A stretch of 64,000 nt of DNA from Pseudoxanthomonas winnipegensis (GCF_004283755.1 NZ_SHMH01000003.1:124001-188000); one strand, 5' to 3'. Counted from the first letter of the stretch, positions 43,725 to 52,619 are shown. A program made the numbers and translations. The notes: generated by a model from the letters alone, not told the origin.

Positions 43725-44213
43725 ATGCCCTATACCCCGATCACCGGCACGCTCGGCTACGTGCTTTCGCCCGACGGCACGCAGGTACTGATGATCCACC
43801 GCAACGCGCGGCCCGAGGACGAACACCTGGGCAAGTACAACGGGCTGGGCGGCAAGCTGGAGAACGACGAGGACATCGCCGCCGGCATGGTGCGCGAGAT
43901 CGCCGAGGAGGCCGGCATCGAATGCACGGCGATGGAGCTGCGCGGCACCATCAGCTGGCCCGGCTTCGGCCGCAATGGCGAGGACTGGCTGTGCTTCATC
44001 TTCCTCATCACCGCCTGGACCGGTACACCGCTGACCTCCAACCCGGAGGGCACGCTGGAGTGGGCGCCGATCGAGCGCCTGGGCGAGCTGCCCATGTGGG
44101 AGGGCGACCGCCACTTCCTGCCGCTGGTGTTCGATGGCGATCCGAGGCCGTTCCACGGTGTGATGCCGTATCGCAACGGGCGCATGGTGTCGTGGAGCTT
44201 TAGCCGCTTCTGA
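43725..44213 (+). CDS. Nudix hydrolase, MutT/8-oxo-dGTP type
   Basis: A 162-residue Nudix hydrolase. The Nudix box is complete: G-KLEND-E-DIAAGMV-REIAEEAGI, giving the metal-binding Glu residues. The N-terminal TLGYVLSPDGTQVLMIHRN and the GKYNGLGGKLE segment match the 8-oxo-dGTPase/MTH1-like group, so a nucleotide-sanitation role is likely but not proven. The ATG is at 43725, with TACAAT at 43693-43698 as a possible -10. It lies between the sensor kinase and the LuxR-type regulator. Confidence 0.85.
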   Translation: MPYTPITGTLGYVLSPDGTQVLMIHRNARPEDEHLGKYNGLGGKLENDEDIAAGMVREIAEEAGIECTAMELRGTISWPGFGRNGEDWLCFIFLITAWTGTPLTSNPEGTLEWAPIERLGELPMWEGDRHFLPLVFDGDPRPFHGVMPYRNGRMVSWSFSRF

Positions 44214-44300
44214 AGCGGGTGGTGCGCCCGGCGGCGAAGGTGGTTGAGCGTCGTGCTAGCGGCTGAGGGGGGCTCTTTGTGGGGAAGTCACAAGCAAAGG

Positions 44301-44346
44301 CACCCCCTCCCAGCCTCACCCTTCGCAGCGCGAAAGGGGAGGGGCC
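44301..44346. repeat. Single REP unit
   Basis: CCCCCTCCC, a short CCCTTCG-CAG-CGCGAAAGGG hairpin and GGAGGGG: the same unit as in the doublets, here alone between two convergent genes. Confidence 0.65.
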
Positions 44347-44410
44347 GTATTCCGCCTTCGTGGAGGCGGCGGTGTGATCAGCTCGGTCGGCGGCGCTTGG
44401 CTGGCGCCGC

Positions 44411-45076
44411 TCAGCCTTCGAGCTGGCGCGCGGGGTCGGTGAGTTCCAGCTCGCGCAGGATCACTCCGGCCTGGGTGCGGTTGCGCACGCCCAGGCGCTC
44501 GAAGATCGAGGACACGTGCGCCTTGACCGTGCGCTCCTGCACGTCCAGGCGGTCGGCGATCTGCTTGTTGAGCAGCCCCTGGGCGACATAGCCCAGCACG
44601 CGGAACTGCTGCGGCGACAGGCTGGCCAGGCGCGCGGCCAGCGCCGTGTCGTGCGCGGAGGATTGCGCCCGCGTCACCGCCGTGCGCAGCGAAGCCGGCA
44701 GCCACTGTTCGCAGGCCAGCACGCAGCGGATGGCCTCGCGCAGTTCCTCCAGCCCGGCGCTCTTGGGCAGGTAGCCGGCCGCGCCGTGGTCCAGCGCGCG
44801 CCGCACGACGCGCGGGTCGTCGTTGGCCGAGACCACGACCACCGCCACCGCCGGGAACTGCGCGCGGATCGCGGCCAGCCCGGCCAGGCCGTGGTTGCCG
44901 GGCATGTGCAGGTCCAGCAGCACCAGATCGATCTCCGGATGCGCCTCCAGCGCCTGCAGCACCGCGTCGAGCGAATCGGCTTCCAGCATCTCCAGGGCGG
45001 CCACCGCATCGGCCGCCGCGCCGCGCAACGCGGCGCGGAACAGGGGATGGTCGTCGGCGATCAGCAGGGTGGGCAT
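44411..45076 (-). CDS. LuxR/NarL-family response regulator, CrbR/AgmR-like
   Basis: A 221-residue regulator with a receiver domain (ADDHPLF, Asp55 in LVLLDLHMPG, Lys in GYLPKSAG) and a C-terminal LuxR helix-turn-helix (LSPQQFRVLGYVAQGLLNKQIADRLDVQERTVKAHVSSIFERLGVRNRTQ). The receiver wording LDLHMPGNHGLAGLAAIR is close to CrbR/AgmR, the partners of symporter-domain kinases, so the kinase at 40352-43666 is the likely partner. I chose the ATG at 45076 (MPTLLIADDHP). It is divergent from the oligomer hydrolase gene. Confidence 0.9.
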   Translation of the reverse strand: MPTLLIADDHPLFRAALRGAAADAVAALEMLEADSLDAVLQALEAHPEIDLVLLDLHMPGNHGLAGLAAIRAQFPAVAVVVVSANDDPRVVRRALDHGAAGYLPKSAGLEELREAIRCVLACEQWLPASLRTAVTRAQSSAHDTALAARLASLSPQQFRVLGYVAQGLLNKQIADRLDVQERTVKAHVSSIFERLGVRNRTQAGVILRELELTDPARQLEG

Positions 45077-45186
45077 GGCGGCGGCGGTCGGTGGGTGGCG
45101 AGGGCTAACGTTAGCAAGCCGCGTCCGCCGGCGGCTGGTACCAAAGTACGATGCGGCCGGCCTGCAGCCGCAGGTAGCGTGGCGCC

Positions 45187-47031
45187 ATGCATGGAACCCG
45201 ATCCGCCAGCCGCCTGTCGGCATTGCTCTTATCCGGCGCGCTTGCCGCGTGCGCTACGCCGCAGGCCCGCCCGCACGCGGAGGCCGGCGTGACCGGCGCC
45301 CCGCAGGTCACGGTGCACCGCGACGGCGATGATCTGCTGACCGCCGGCCTCGGGCTGGCCGGGCTGCAGGCTCCGACGCCGCCGGCCTTCGCCAGGCCCG
45401 ACGCGCCCACGCCGGCCGAACTGCGCAGGCGTGCGATCTGGTCCAACTGGCGCGGCATCGCCGATCTCTCGCCCACCGGCGGCTACGGCACGCTCTACGG
45501 CAGCGTGGCGCGCGTGCCGGGCCGCGAGTACGCCGCGCTGGCCACGGTGCCCGGCGCGCGCCAACCGCATCGCGTGCTGGTCCAGGTACCCGACGCTTTC
45601 GATCAGCGGCGGCGCTGCGTGGTGGTGGCGCCGTCGTCGGGCTCGCGCGGGGTATATGGCGCCATCGCCGTGGGCGGCGCCTGGGCACTGCCGCGCGGCT
45701 GCGCGGTGGCCTATACGGACAAGGGCACCGGTACCGACTATTTCGACCTGGATGCGGGCCGCGGCTTTGCGCTGGACGGCAGCTCGGCCGCGCCGGGCGA
45801 ACAGGCGTTGGCCTTCGCTCCCCAGCCCGCGGCCGGGGCGGGCGGCGTGGCGTTCAAGCACGCGCATTCGCAGGACAACCCGGAAGCCGACTGGGGCCGG
45901 CACGTGCAGCAGGCCGCGCGCTTCGCGCTGCAGGCGCTGGATGCGGCCTTCCCGCAGGCCGCGCCGTTCACTGCGGACAATACGCGTGTGATCGCGGTCG
46001 GCATCTCCAACGGCGGCGGCGCGGTGCTGCGCGCGGCCGAGCTGGACGACGCGCTCATCGATGCCGTCGTCGCCGGCGAACCCAACGTCTACGTCGAAGG
46101 CGCACCCGGCGCGCGTGCGCTGTACGACTTCGCCAGCGAGGCGGCGCTGCTGATGCCTTGCGCCTTGCTCGACCTGCCGCCGGCGGCGCTGCCGCAGCCG
46201 CCGCTGCGCGCCCAGGTCGAACCGCTGTGGACCGCGCGCTGCGCCGCGCTCCAGGCGCAGGGGCTGGTCGAGGGCGCGACGCCTGCGGCGCAGGCCGCCT
46301 CGGCGCACGCGCAGCTGCGGGCCAGTGGCTGGAGCGAAGCGGCGTTGGCCTCCGGCGCGGCCAGCGTGGGTTTCGACCTGTGGCGCGCGATCCTGGCGAC
46401 CTACGCCTCGGCCTACGGCCGCTATGCGCCGGGCGAGCACCCGTGCGGCTATCGCTGGTCGGCGCAGAACGCGGACCTCTCCCCGCGCGCGGCCACGGCC
46501 GTCGAACGCGCGGCGTGGTGGTCCGACGCCAGCGGCATCCCGCCCGGCAACGGCGTGGGCCTGATCGATGCCAGGCTGGCCGCGCCCGACCCGACGCTGC
46601 CGGGGCTGCTCTGCCTGCGCGCGCTGTGGGACGGGCACGGCCGGGACGCCCAACGCGTGCGCGCGGGCATCGCGGGCACCCATGCCGGACTGCCGCGGGC
46701 CGGGCTGCCGGTGCTGGTGGTGCACGGCACCGACGACGGCCTGATCCCGCCGGCGTTCACCAGCGCGCCCTATGTCGCCGCCGCACGCGCGGCCGGCCGG
46801 CCGGTGCGCTACTGGCAGGTGCGCAACGGCGAGCACTTCGACGCCTTCCTCGCCCTGCCGGCGTACGGCGCGCGCTACACGCCGATGCTGCCGCACGTCT
46901 ATGCCGCACTGGATCGCGTGGCCGATGTGCTCGACGGCAAGGCCGCGCCGCCGGCCGATGCGACGATCGAGGCGCGCGGCCGCGGCACCGGTGCGGTGGA
47001 GGCCGCGCAGTTCGGCGTGGCGGTGAAGTAA
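45187..47031 (+). CDS. D-(-)-3-hydroxybutyrate oligomer hydrolase
   Basis: A 614-residue alpha/beta hydrolase of the 3HB-oligomer hydrolase family, which splits short 3-hydroxybutyrate oligomers left by PHB depolymerases. The nucleophile Ser274 lies in GISNGGG. A later HGTDDGLIPP (Asp) and NGEHFDAFL (His) complete a likely triad. The N-terminus is a lipoprotein signal (SGALAAC), so it probably sits on a membrane facing the periplasm, unlike the cytosolic forms. The ATG is at 45187. It lies near the GntP permease and 3.3 kb before phaE-phaC. Confidence 0.85.
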   Translation: MHGTRSASRLSALLLSGALAACATPQARPHAEAGVTGAPQVTVHRDGDDLLTAGLGLAGLQAPTPPAFARPDAPTPAELRRRAIWSNWRGIADLSPTGGYGTLYGSVARVPGREYAALATVPGARQPHRVLVQVPDAFDQRRRCVVVAPSSGSRGVYGAIAVGGAWALPRGCAVAYTDKGTGTDYFDLDAGRGFALDGSSAAPGEQALAFAPQPAAGAGGVAFKHAHSQDNPEADWGRHVQQAARFALQALDAAFPQAAPFTADNTRVIAVGISNGGGAVLRAAELDDALIDAVVAGEPNVYVEGAPGARALYDFASEAALLMPCALLDLPPAALPQPPLRAQVEPLWTARCAALQAQGLVEGATPAAQAASAHAQLRASGWSEAALASGAASVGFDLWRAILATYASAYGRYAPGEHPCGYRWSAQNADLSPRAATAVERAAWWSDASGIPPGNGVGLIDARLAAPDPTLPGLLCLRALWDGHGRDAQRVRAGIAGTHAGLPRAGLPVLVVHGTDDGLIPPAFTSAPYVAAARAAGRPVRYWQVRNGEHFDAFLALPAYGARYTPMLPHVYAALDRVADVLDGKAAPPADATIEARGRGTGAVEAAQFGVAVK

Positions 47032-47227
47032 GGAGGCTGGCACCAGGCGCCATCCACGCGAAAGCGGGGTCAGCGCCTTGGCCATTCAAGAACGAAGGTC
47101 AACGGGCCTGGCCTTCGCGGGGCGACGGCGCTGGTGCGGCAAGAGGGGCTTCAACCAGGTTGCGTGACGCGCATCGCCCGCCCGGATTGCTGGAGGCGAC
47201 ACGCTGTCGCCGTAGAGCCAAGCGGAG

Positions 47228-47530
47228 TGCCGTGGAACCGTGCCGTTGGCGGCCGATGCGACCTGCGCGGTTCTCCACAGCCGGTGTGGATGAGTGCTGG
47301 GGCAAGCATGTGGATAAGCCGCGCGCGCCCAGTCGTGGCAAGGCGGCGCGCGAAGATGGCGAAAAAATGACCAGCGCGCGGCAGTTCATCCACAGGGCCT
47401 GTGGATGGAAGCTGGACAAGGATGTGGATAAGCGCGTGAGCGCGTTGCGGGGCGGGCGTGTCAAGTGGATTGGCACAAAAATGACCAGGCCGCATCGCGC
47501 CGCATGACGCGCTGCGTGGAACCTTGCGAG
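47228..47530 (+). repeat. DnaA-box repeat, copy 1
   Basis: A 300-base direct repeat whose partner is at 49268-49571. The 219-base core 47271-47489 aligns with the partner without gaps. GTGGAACCG-type flanks on both sides are shared too. It carries two exact DnaA boxes TGTGGATAA (47309-47317, 47423-47431) and four near matches (TTCTCCACA 47271, TGTGGATGA 47285, TCATCCACA 47386, TGTGGATGG 47400). It lies between convergent genes. Confidence 0.85.
47271..47431. promoter_or_regulatory. Cluster of six DnaA-box-like 9-mers
   Basis: Two consensus boxes and four with one or two changes from TTATCCACA stand within 161 bases in both orientations. No AT-rich unwinding element and no dnaA/dnaN genes are nearby, so a titration or regulatory site is more likely than an origin. 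Confidence 0.6.
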
Positions 47531-47533
47531 GCT

Positions 47534-48769
47534 TCAATCCGCCGCGCGCAGCGCGATCACCGCATTGAGTCCGCCGAAGGCGAAGGAGTTGCTCAGCACC
47601 GCGCGCACCGGGCGGGCACGCGCCTGGTTGGGCACGTAGTCCAGGTCGCATTCCGGATCGGGATCGAGGAAGTTGGCGGTCGGCGGCACCACCTGCTCGC
47701 GCAGCGCGCCGATCGCGGCCACCAGTTCCAGCGCACCGGCCGCGCCGAGCGCGTGGCCGTGCACGGCCTTGGTCGAGCTCACCGCCAGCGCCTCGGCGTG
47801 CGCGCCGAACACCTGCCGCAGCGCGCGGGTCTCGCAGCGGTCGTTGGCCTGGGTGCCGGTGCCGTGGGCGTTGACGTAGTCGATCCGTTCCGGCGAAAGG
47901 CCGGCGTCCTGCAGCGCCAGGCGCATGGCCGCGGCCGCACCGTCGATGCTGGGCGCGACGATGTCGCCGGCGTCGGCGCTCATGCCGAATCCGGCCAGCT
48001 CGGCCAGCGGTCGCGCGCCGCGGGCGGCGGCGTGTTCGGCGCTTTCCAGCACGAACAGCCCGGCGCCTTCGCCCAGCACCAGGCCGCTGCGCTGCGCGCA
48101 GAACGGCCGGCAGGTGTCGTCGCTGACCACGCGCATCGCCTCCCAGGCGCGGATCAGGGCCAGGCTCAGGCAGGCCTCGCTGCCGCCGGCGATGGCCACC
48201 TCGGCCAGGCCGTGGCGCACCATCAGCGCGGCCTGGGCCAGCGCGTGATTGGCCGAGGCGCAGGCGCTGGAGACGGCGAAGGCCGGCCCGCGCAGGCCGA
48301 AGGCGATGCTGATCTGGCTGGCCGCGGCGTTGTTCATGCTGCGCACGATGGTCAGCGGGTGCAGGCGCTCGGCCTGATCGCGGTAGAGCCGGCGCGACTG
48401 CTCGTCGCGGCTGAGCTCGGCGCCCACGCCGGTGCCGACCACCACCGCGCAGCGCGCGCCGAGCGCGGACTCTGCACTCAGGCCGGCCTGGGTCATCGCC
48501 TCCTGGGCGGCGACCAGCGCCATCTGGGTCATGCGGTCGAGCTGGCCGGGGGCGATGCCGCCGGTCTGCGTCGCGTCCGGGGCGAACCCGGGCAAGGTCG
48601 CCGCCATCCGCATCTTCAGCGTGCTGTGCGGATCGGGCGAGGCCAGGGGCGCGATGCCGCTGCGACCGTCGCGCATCGCGCTCCACAGCGCCGGCGCGCC
48701 CAGGCCGAGCGCGCTGACCGCGCCCATGCCGGTGATCACCACGCGCCGCGCCCGCACGGAGGCGTCCAT
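47534..48769 (-). CDS. Beta-ketoacyl-[acyl-carrier-protein] synthase (FabF/NodE-like)
   Basis: A 411-residue condensing enzyme of the thiolase fold that extends acyl chains on ACP. The active-site Cys is in SSACASANHAL, and the two catalytic His residues are in VNAHGTGTQAND and KAVHGHALGAAGALE; the C-terminal SNSFAFGGLNAVI is typical. The gene is six bases after a dedicated acyl carrier protein gene and not in a fab cluster. This is the NodF/NodE-like layout used for special acyl chains, so the product may be a modified fatty acid. The pair is flanked on both sides by the DnaA-box repeats. Confidence 0.9.
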   Translation of the reverse strand: MDASVRARRVVITGMGAVSALGLGAPALWSAMRDGRSGIAPLASPDPHSTLKMRMAATLPGFAPDATQTGGIAPGQLDRMTQMALVAAQEAMTQAGLSAESALGARCAVVVGTGVGAELSRDEQSRRLYRDQAERLHPLTIVRSMNNAAASQISIAFGLRGPAFAVSSACASANHALAQAALMVRHGLAEVAIAGGSEACLSLALIRAWEAMRVVSDDTCRPFCAQRSGLVLGEGAGLFVLESAEHAAARGARPLAELAGFGMSADAGDIVAPSIDGAAAAMRLALQDAGLSPERIDYVNAHGTGTQANDRCETRALRQVFGAHAEALAVSSTKAVHGHALGAAGALELVAAIGALREQVVPPTANFLDPDPECDLDYVPNQARARPVRAVLSNSFAFGGLNAVIALRAAD

Positions 48770-48775
48770 GGCGCG

Positions 48776-49048
48776 TCAGTGCGCCGGCTGCGCTGCGGTG
48801 GCCGCCTTGGTCGCCAGCGCGTCCTCGACGGCCAGGACCAGCTTGCCGAGCGAGCCGTCGTCCAGCTTCGGATCGCGCTGCGGGAAGGTGATGTCGAAGT
48901 GCTCTTCGATGTCGAACAGGATCTCGATGGCCTCGAGCGAATCCACGCCCAGCTCCTGCAGCTTGGTGTCCGCGGTCAAGGTGGCGGGGTCGATCTCGGC
49001 GTGCTGGGCGACGATGGTCTGGATCTGCGATTCGATGGACGGGGTCAT
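48776..49048 (-). CDS. Acyl carrier protein
   Basis: A 90-residue ACP. The phosphopantetheine attachment site is the Ser of GVDSLEAIEILFDIEEHFDI, and the acidic helix II that docks partner enzymes is conserved. The C-terminus is longer and Ala-rich (DALATKAATAAQPAH), unlike housekeeping AcpP. I chose the ATG at 49048 (MTPSIESQIQTIV). With the downstream ketoacyl synthase it forms a two-gene unit. Confidence 0.9.
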   Translation of the reverse strand: MTPSIESQIQTIVAQHAEIDPATLTADTKLQELGVDSLEAIEILFDIEEHFDITFPQRDPKLDDGSLGKLVLAVEDALATKAATAAQPAH

Positions 49049-49267
49049 GGCAGTGCTCCGCGAATGAGAGGCCACCGCACGGCACCGGCCGCCGGTGGAG
49101 CGCACGCTGCGGCCTCGGCCGCAGCAGCCAGGCGCCACGCTAGACCGCCAATCTTCCAGAGGCCTTTCGTCAAGCCGGTCCAGGCGCGAACCTTCAGCGG
49201 CGGTCCAGCGCCCGCTGAGCGCGGGTGTCCCGTCCCGTCTGTTGGCGCCGAGCCGGGCCCGGTTGGC

Positions 49268-49571
49268 TGCCGTGGAACCGCGCCCGCCGGTGAGTCGTGC
49301 CGCCGCCGCAGTTCTCCACAGCCGGTGTGGATGAGTGCTGGGGCAAGCATGTGGATAAGCCGTGCGCGCCCAGCAACGGCGCGGCCTGCGCCGAAGATGG
49401 CGAAAAAGTGACCGGCGCGCGGCCGTTCATCCACAGGGGCTGTGGATGGCGCGCCGACAAAGGTGTGGATAAGCGCGTGAGCGCGTTGCAGGGCAGGCGT
49501 GTCAAGCGAATTGGCACAAAAATGACCAGGCGGAATCGCGGCGCGTCGGGCCTGCGCGTGGAACATCGCGG
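49268..49571 (+). repeat. DnaA-box repeat, copy 2
   Basis: Second copy, same orientation, between the divergent acp and pssA genes. Boxes: TTCTCCACA 49312, TGTGGATGA 49326, TGTGGATAA 49350, TCATCCACA 49427, TGTGGATGG 49441, TGTGGATAA 49464. By hand alignment the 219-base core differs from copy 1 at 29 positions, none within the six 9-mers. Confidence 0.85.
49312..49472. promoter_or_regulatory. Second cluster of six DnaA-box-like 9-mers
   Basis: Same order, spacing and orientation as in copy 1. Because it is upstream of both acp (minus) and pssA (plus), DnaA bound here could affect either promoter. Confidence 0.6.
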
Positions 49572-49702
49572 CCCGCTACGCGGCTGGCCGCGCAGCGCTG
49601 GCAGGTGACATCTTTTCGAGCGCTCGCGCCCGGCCTTGATTGCCGCGCGACGCCGCCCTTGGCAGGCTGGCGGCCCGTTCTTCCGTCGCGAGCGCGCGCA
49701 CC

Positions 49703-50323
49703 ATGTCACGACCCCGCCATTTCTCGATGCTGCGCGACTTCCAGCTGGCCGACTGGTTCACCCTGGGCAACGCCTTCTGCGGCAGCGGCGCGGTATTCGC
49801 CGCGCTGCACTACATGCAGCAGGGCCGGGTGGGGGTGCTGCTGGCCGGCATGGCGCTGATCCCGCTGGCCTTCATCTTCGACGCGCTGGACGGCCGGGTG
49901 GCGCGCTGGCGCAAGTCGGCCTCCACCCTGGGGCGCGAGCTGGATTCGCTGGCCGACGTGATCTCCTTCGGCGTGGCGCCGGCGGCGCTGGCCTACGCCT
50001 GCGGCCTGCAGGGCGGCTGGGACTGGCTGATCCTGAGCTACTTCGTGTGCTGCGGCGTCAGCCGACTGGCGCGCTACAACGTCACCGCCGAGGCGCTCTC
50101 GGGCGATGAGGGCAAGGTGACCTACTTCGAGGGCACGCCCATCCCGACCAGCCTGGCGCTGGTGGTGCTGCTGGCGGTGGCGGCGGTGCAGGGCCGCCTC
50201 GGCGCGCAGGTGTGGTGGGGCCAGTGGCAGCTGGGGCCGTGGCAGCTGCATCCGCTGGTGCTGCTGTTCGCGCTGTCCGGCTCACTGATGATCAGCAAGA
50301 CACTGCATATTCCCAAGCCGTAG
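49703..50323 (+). CDS. pssA: CDP-diacylglycerol-serine O-phosphatidyltransferase
   Basis: PssA makes phosphatidylserine, precursor of phosphatidylethanolamine, in the inner membrane. The 206-residue polytopic protein has the CDP-alcohol phosphotransferase motif D-G-x2-A-R-x8-G-x3-D-x3-D as DGRVARWRKSASTLGRELDSLAD. VISFGVAPAALAYA follows, as in type II PssA. The ATG at 49703 gives MSRPRHFSMLRDF. The weaker alternative is phosphatidylglycerophosphate synthase, but the VISFGVAP stretch favours PssA. Confidence 0.85.
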   Translation: MSRPRHFSMLRDFQLADWFTLGNAFCGSGAVFAALHYMQQGRVGVLLAGMALIPLAFIFDALDGRVARWRKSASTLGRELDSLADVISFGVAPAALAYACGLQGGWDWLILSYFVCCGVSRLARYNVTAEALSGDEGKVTYFEGTPIPTSLALVVLLAVAAVQGRLGAQVWWGQWQLGPWQLHPLVLLFALSGSLMISKTLHIPKP

Positions 50324-50373
50324 GGCAGCTGCCGGCAGGTTGCTATCATCCAGACGCAAGTCGGGAGCGCGTA

Positions 50374-51555
50374 ATGTCGGGTGCACAAGGCGGGTGGGGC
50401 GAAGGGGCGGACGCGATGGCGCGCCAGGTCTGGGAGACCTGGGGCGAGGCGCTGCGCAAGTTCGCCTCGGTGCCGCTGGAGACCGCCGCGCCGGCCTGGC
50501 AGCAGGTGCCTGGCGGCTGGCCGGGCTGGACGCCGCCCAAGGGCGGGGCGCCGGGCGATGTGATGGAGCGCTTCGACGGGCTGGCCCGGCACTGGTTCGG
50601 GCGCATGCAGCACGTGGCCGCCCAGTTCGCCGACCGCGACAACACCCCGGCCGACATCGTCGCCGCCTGGCGCCAGGCGCTGGGCGCGACCGAGGCCAAT
50701 CCATATCCGGAGCTGTTCGGCAGCCTGTTCGGTCAGGCCACCGGGCTGGACGATCTGGGCGAGCAGTGGCTGCCCTGGCTGGAATCGCTGCGCGGGCCGC
50801 TGGAGGAATGGTCCAGGACGCCGGCCTTCGGCCCGGCGCGCGAGCACCAGCAGCGCTGGAAGGGCCTGTTGCAGGCCCAGCATGCGCTACGCGAGGCCGC
50901 CGAGGCCTACCGCACCCTGCTGGAGGATGCCTCGCGCCAGGCCTATGCGCTGTTCGAGGAGAAGTTGAACCAGCGGGCGGGCGAGGGCAGTGCGCTGGAC
51001 AGCGCGCGGGCCCTGTTCGACGAGTGGATCGACGCGGCCGAGGATGCCTACGCGCGCATGGCGCTGTCCGAGGAGTTCAGCGAGGTCTACGGCGCGCTGG
51101 CCAACGCGCAGATGCGCATGCGCGCCGGCGTGCAGCGCGAGGTCGAGCAGCTCGGCAGCCTGCTGGGTCTGCCCACGCGCACCGAGGTCGACGCCGCGCA
51201 CCGCAAGATCGCCGAACTCGAGCGCATCCTGCGCCGCATGATGCGCGGCCAGGCCGCCGAGCGGCCCGCGCCGCGTCCCGCAGCCGCGCCTGAAACGCCT
51301 CGCCAGGCTCCGTCGCCAGCGCGACAGGCGAAGGCGTGGAAGAAGACCGCCACCTCGAAGCCTTCCGCGGCGTCGAAGTCGTCGACGAAGAAGTCGGCCA
51401 AGACCGCAGCGAAGAAGATCGGCGAGAAGCCGACGGCGAAGAAGGCAGCAGCGAAGAAAGCCACAGCGAAGAAGGCCGGCCGCACCAACGCGCCCAGCAA
51501 GCCCGTCTCGAAGACCTCCGCCAAGCGCACCACGCGTGGCAAGGCGCCGGCATGA
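50374..51555 (+). CDS. phaE: Class III PHA synthase subunit PhaE
   Basis: PhaE is the partner subunit required by class III PHA synthases. The 393-residue product has a helical core rich in Trp and charged residues (WLPWLESLRGPLEEW, RAGVQREVEQLGSLLGLPTRTEVDAAHRKIAELE), the last part being the PhaE/phasin-like C-terminal signature. From about residue 290 it continues as a Lys/Ala/Pro tail of the histone H1/AlgP kind (repeats of KKAAAKKATAKK type). The ATG at 50374 has GGGAG upstream. It overlaps phaC by four bases. Confidence 0.88.
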   Translation: MSGAQGGWGEGADAMARQVWETWGEALRKFASVPLETAAPAWQQVPGGWPGWTPPKGGAPGDVMERFDGLARHWFGRMQHVAAQFADRDNTPADIVAAWRQALGATEANPYPELFGSLFGQATGLDDLGEQWLPWLESLRGPLEEWSRTPAFGPAREHQQRWKGLLQAQHALREAAEAYRTLLEDASRQAYALFEEKLNQRAGEGSALDSARALFDEWIDAAEDAYARMALSEEFSEVYGALANAQMRMRAGVQREVEQLGSLLGLPTRTEVDAAHRKIAELERILRRMMRGQAAERPAPRPAAAPETPRQAPSPARQAKAWKKTATSKPSAASKSSTKKSAKTAAKKIGEKPTAKKAAAKKATAKKAGRTNAPSKPVSKTSAKRTTRGKAPA

Positions 51556-52619
51556 GCAGCAGCCCGTTCCGCGCCACCGCCGATGCGCTGGCCGCCGAAG
51601 CGATCGCCCTGCAGGAGAAGCTGGGCGCCGGCCTGCGCACGCTGCCCGAGGTCGGCGATGTGCATTACGGCGTGACCCCGCGCGAGGAAGTCTGGCGCGA
51701 TGGCAAGGTGGTGCTGTATCGCTTCATCGGCTACACCGCGCCCACCGCCAAGGTGCCGCTGCTCATCACCTATGCGCTGGTCAACCGGCCCTACATGGTC
51801 GACCTGCAGGAGGACCGTTCGCTGGTCCGTGGCCTGCTGGCGCAGGGCCAGGACGTCTACCTGATCGACTGGGGTTATCCGGATCGCTCGGACCGTTTCG
51901 CGCTGCTGGACGATTACGTCAACCGCTACATCGACGGCGCCGTCGACCATCTGCGCCAGACCAGCGGCGAGGACGCGATCAACGTGCTCGGCATCTGCCA
52001 GGGCGGCGCGCTCTCGCTGTGCCATGCCGCGCTGCATCCGGCCAAGCTGCGCAACCTGATCACGATGGTCACCCCGGTGGACTTCCACACGCCGGACAAC
52101 ATGCTGTCCAACTGGATCCGCATGGTCGATGTGGATCTGCTGGTGGACACGCTGGGAAACGTGCCGGCCGACCTGATGAATCTGAGCTACCTGATGCTCA
52201 AGCCGTTCCGCCTGAACGTGCAGAAGTATGTCGGCCTGCTCGACATCCTCGACGACCGGCGCGCGGTGCAGGACTTCCTGCGCATGGAGAAGTGGATCTT
52301 CGACTCGCCCGACCAGGTGGGCGAGGCCTTCCGCCAGTTCGCCAAGCAGTTCTACCAGGCCAACGGCTTCGTCGAAGGCGGCATCGCCCTGGACGGCGAA
52401 GCGGTGGACCTGTCGCACCTGCAGATGCCGATCCTCAACATCTACGCCGAGCAGGATCATCTGGTGCCCCCGGATGCCTCCAAGGCGCTGCGCGGGCTGG
52501 TCGGCAGCCAGGACTATTCCGAACTGAGCTTCCGCGGCGGCCATATCGGCATCTACGTCTCCAGCCGCGCCCAGCGCGAAGTCCCCAGCGCCATCGCAGG
52601 CTGGCTGTCGGCGCGCTGA
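51552..52619 (+). CDS. phaC: Class III PHA synthase subunit PhaC
   Basis: PhaC polymerises 3-hydroxyacyl-CoA into polyhydroxyalkanoate granules. The 355-residue length is that of class III enzymes. The lipase-like box is GICQGG with catalytic Cys149; Asp of EQDHLVPP and His of FRGGHIGIY complete the triad. Class III synthases prefer short-chain substrates, so PHB is the likely polymer. The start overlaps phaE (ATGA). Confidence 0.94.
   Translation: MSSSPFRATADALAAEAIALQEKLGAGLRTLPEVGDVHYGVTPREEVWRDGKVVLYRFIGYTAPTAKVPLLITYALVNRPYMVDLQEDRSLVRGLLAQGQDVYLIDWGYPDRSDRFALLDDYVNRYIDGAVDHLRQTSGEDAINVLGICQGGALSLCHAALHPAKLRNLITMVTPVDFHTPDNMLSNWIRMVDVDLLVDTLGNVPADLMNLSYLMLKPFRLNVQKYVGLLDILDDRRAVQDFLRMEKWIFDSPDQVGEAFRQFAKQFYQANGFVEGGIALDGEAVDLSHLQMPILNIYAEQDHLVPPDASKALRGLVGSQDYSELSFRGGHIGIYVSSRAQREVPSAIAGWLSAR

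Noticed and set aside
47275-47500. Short proteins encoded in both DnaA-box repeats
   Set aside because: Frames are open in both copies, but the differences fall equally on all codon positions, and no good start or ribosome site exists.
47271-49530. DnaA-box repeats as an origin of replication
   Set aside because: No AT-rich unwinding element, and no dnaA, dnaN, rpmH or plasmid replication gene is present nearby. A regulatory or titration role is more likely.
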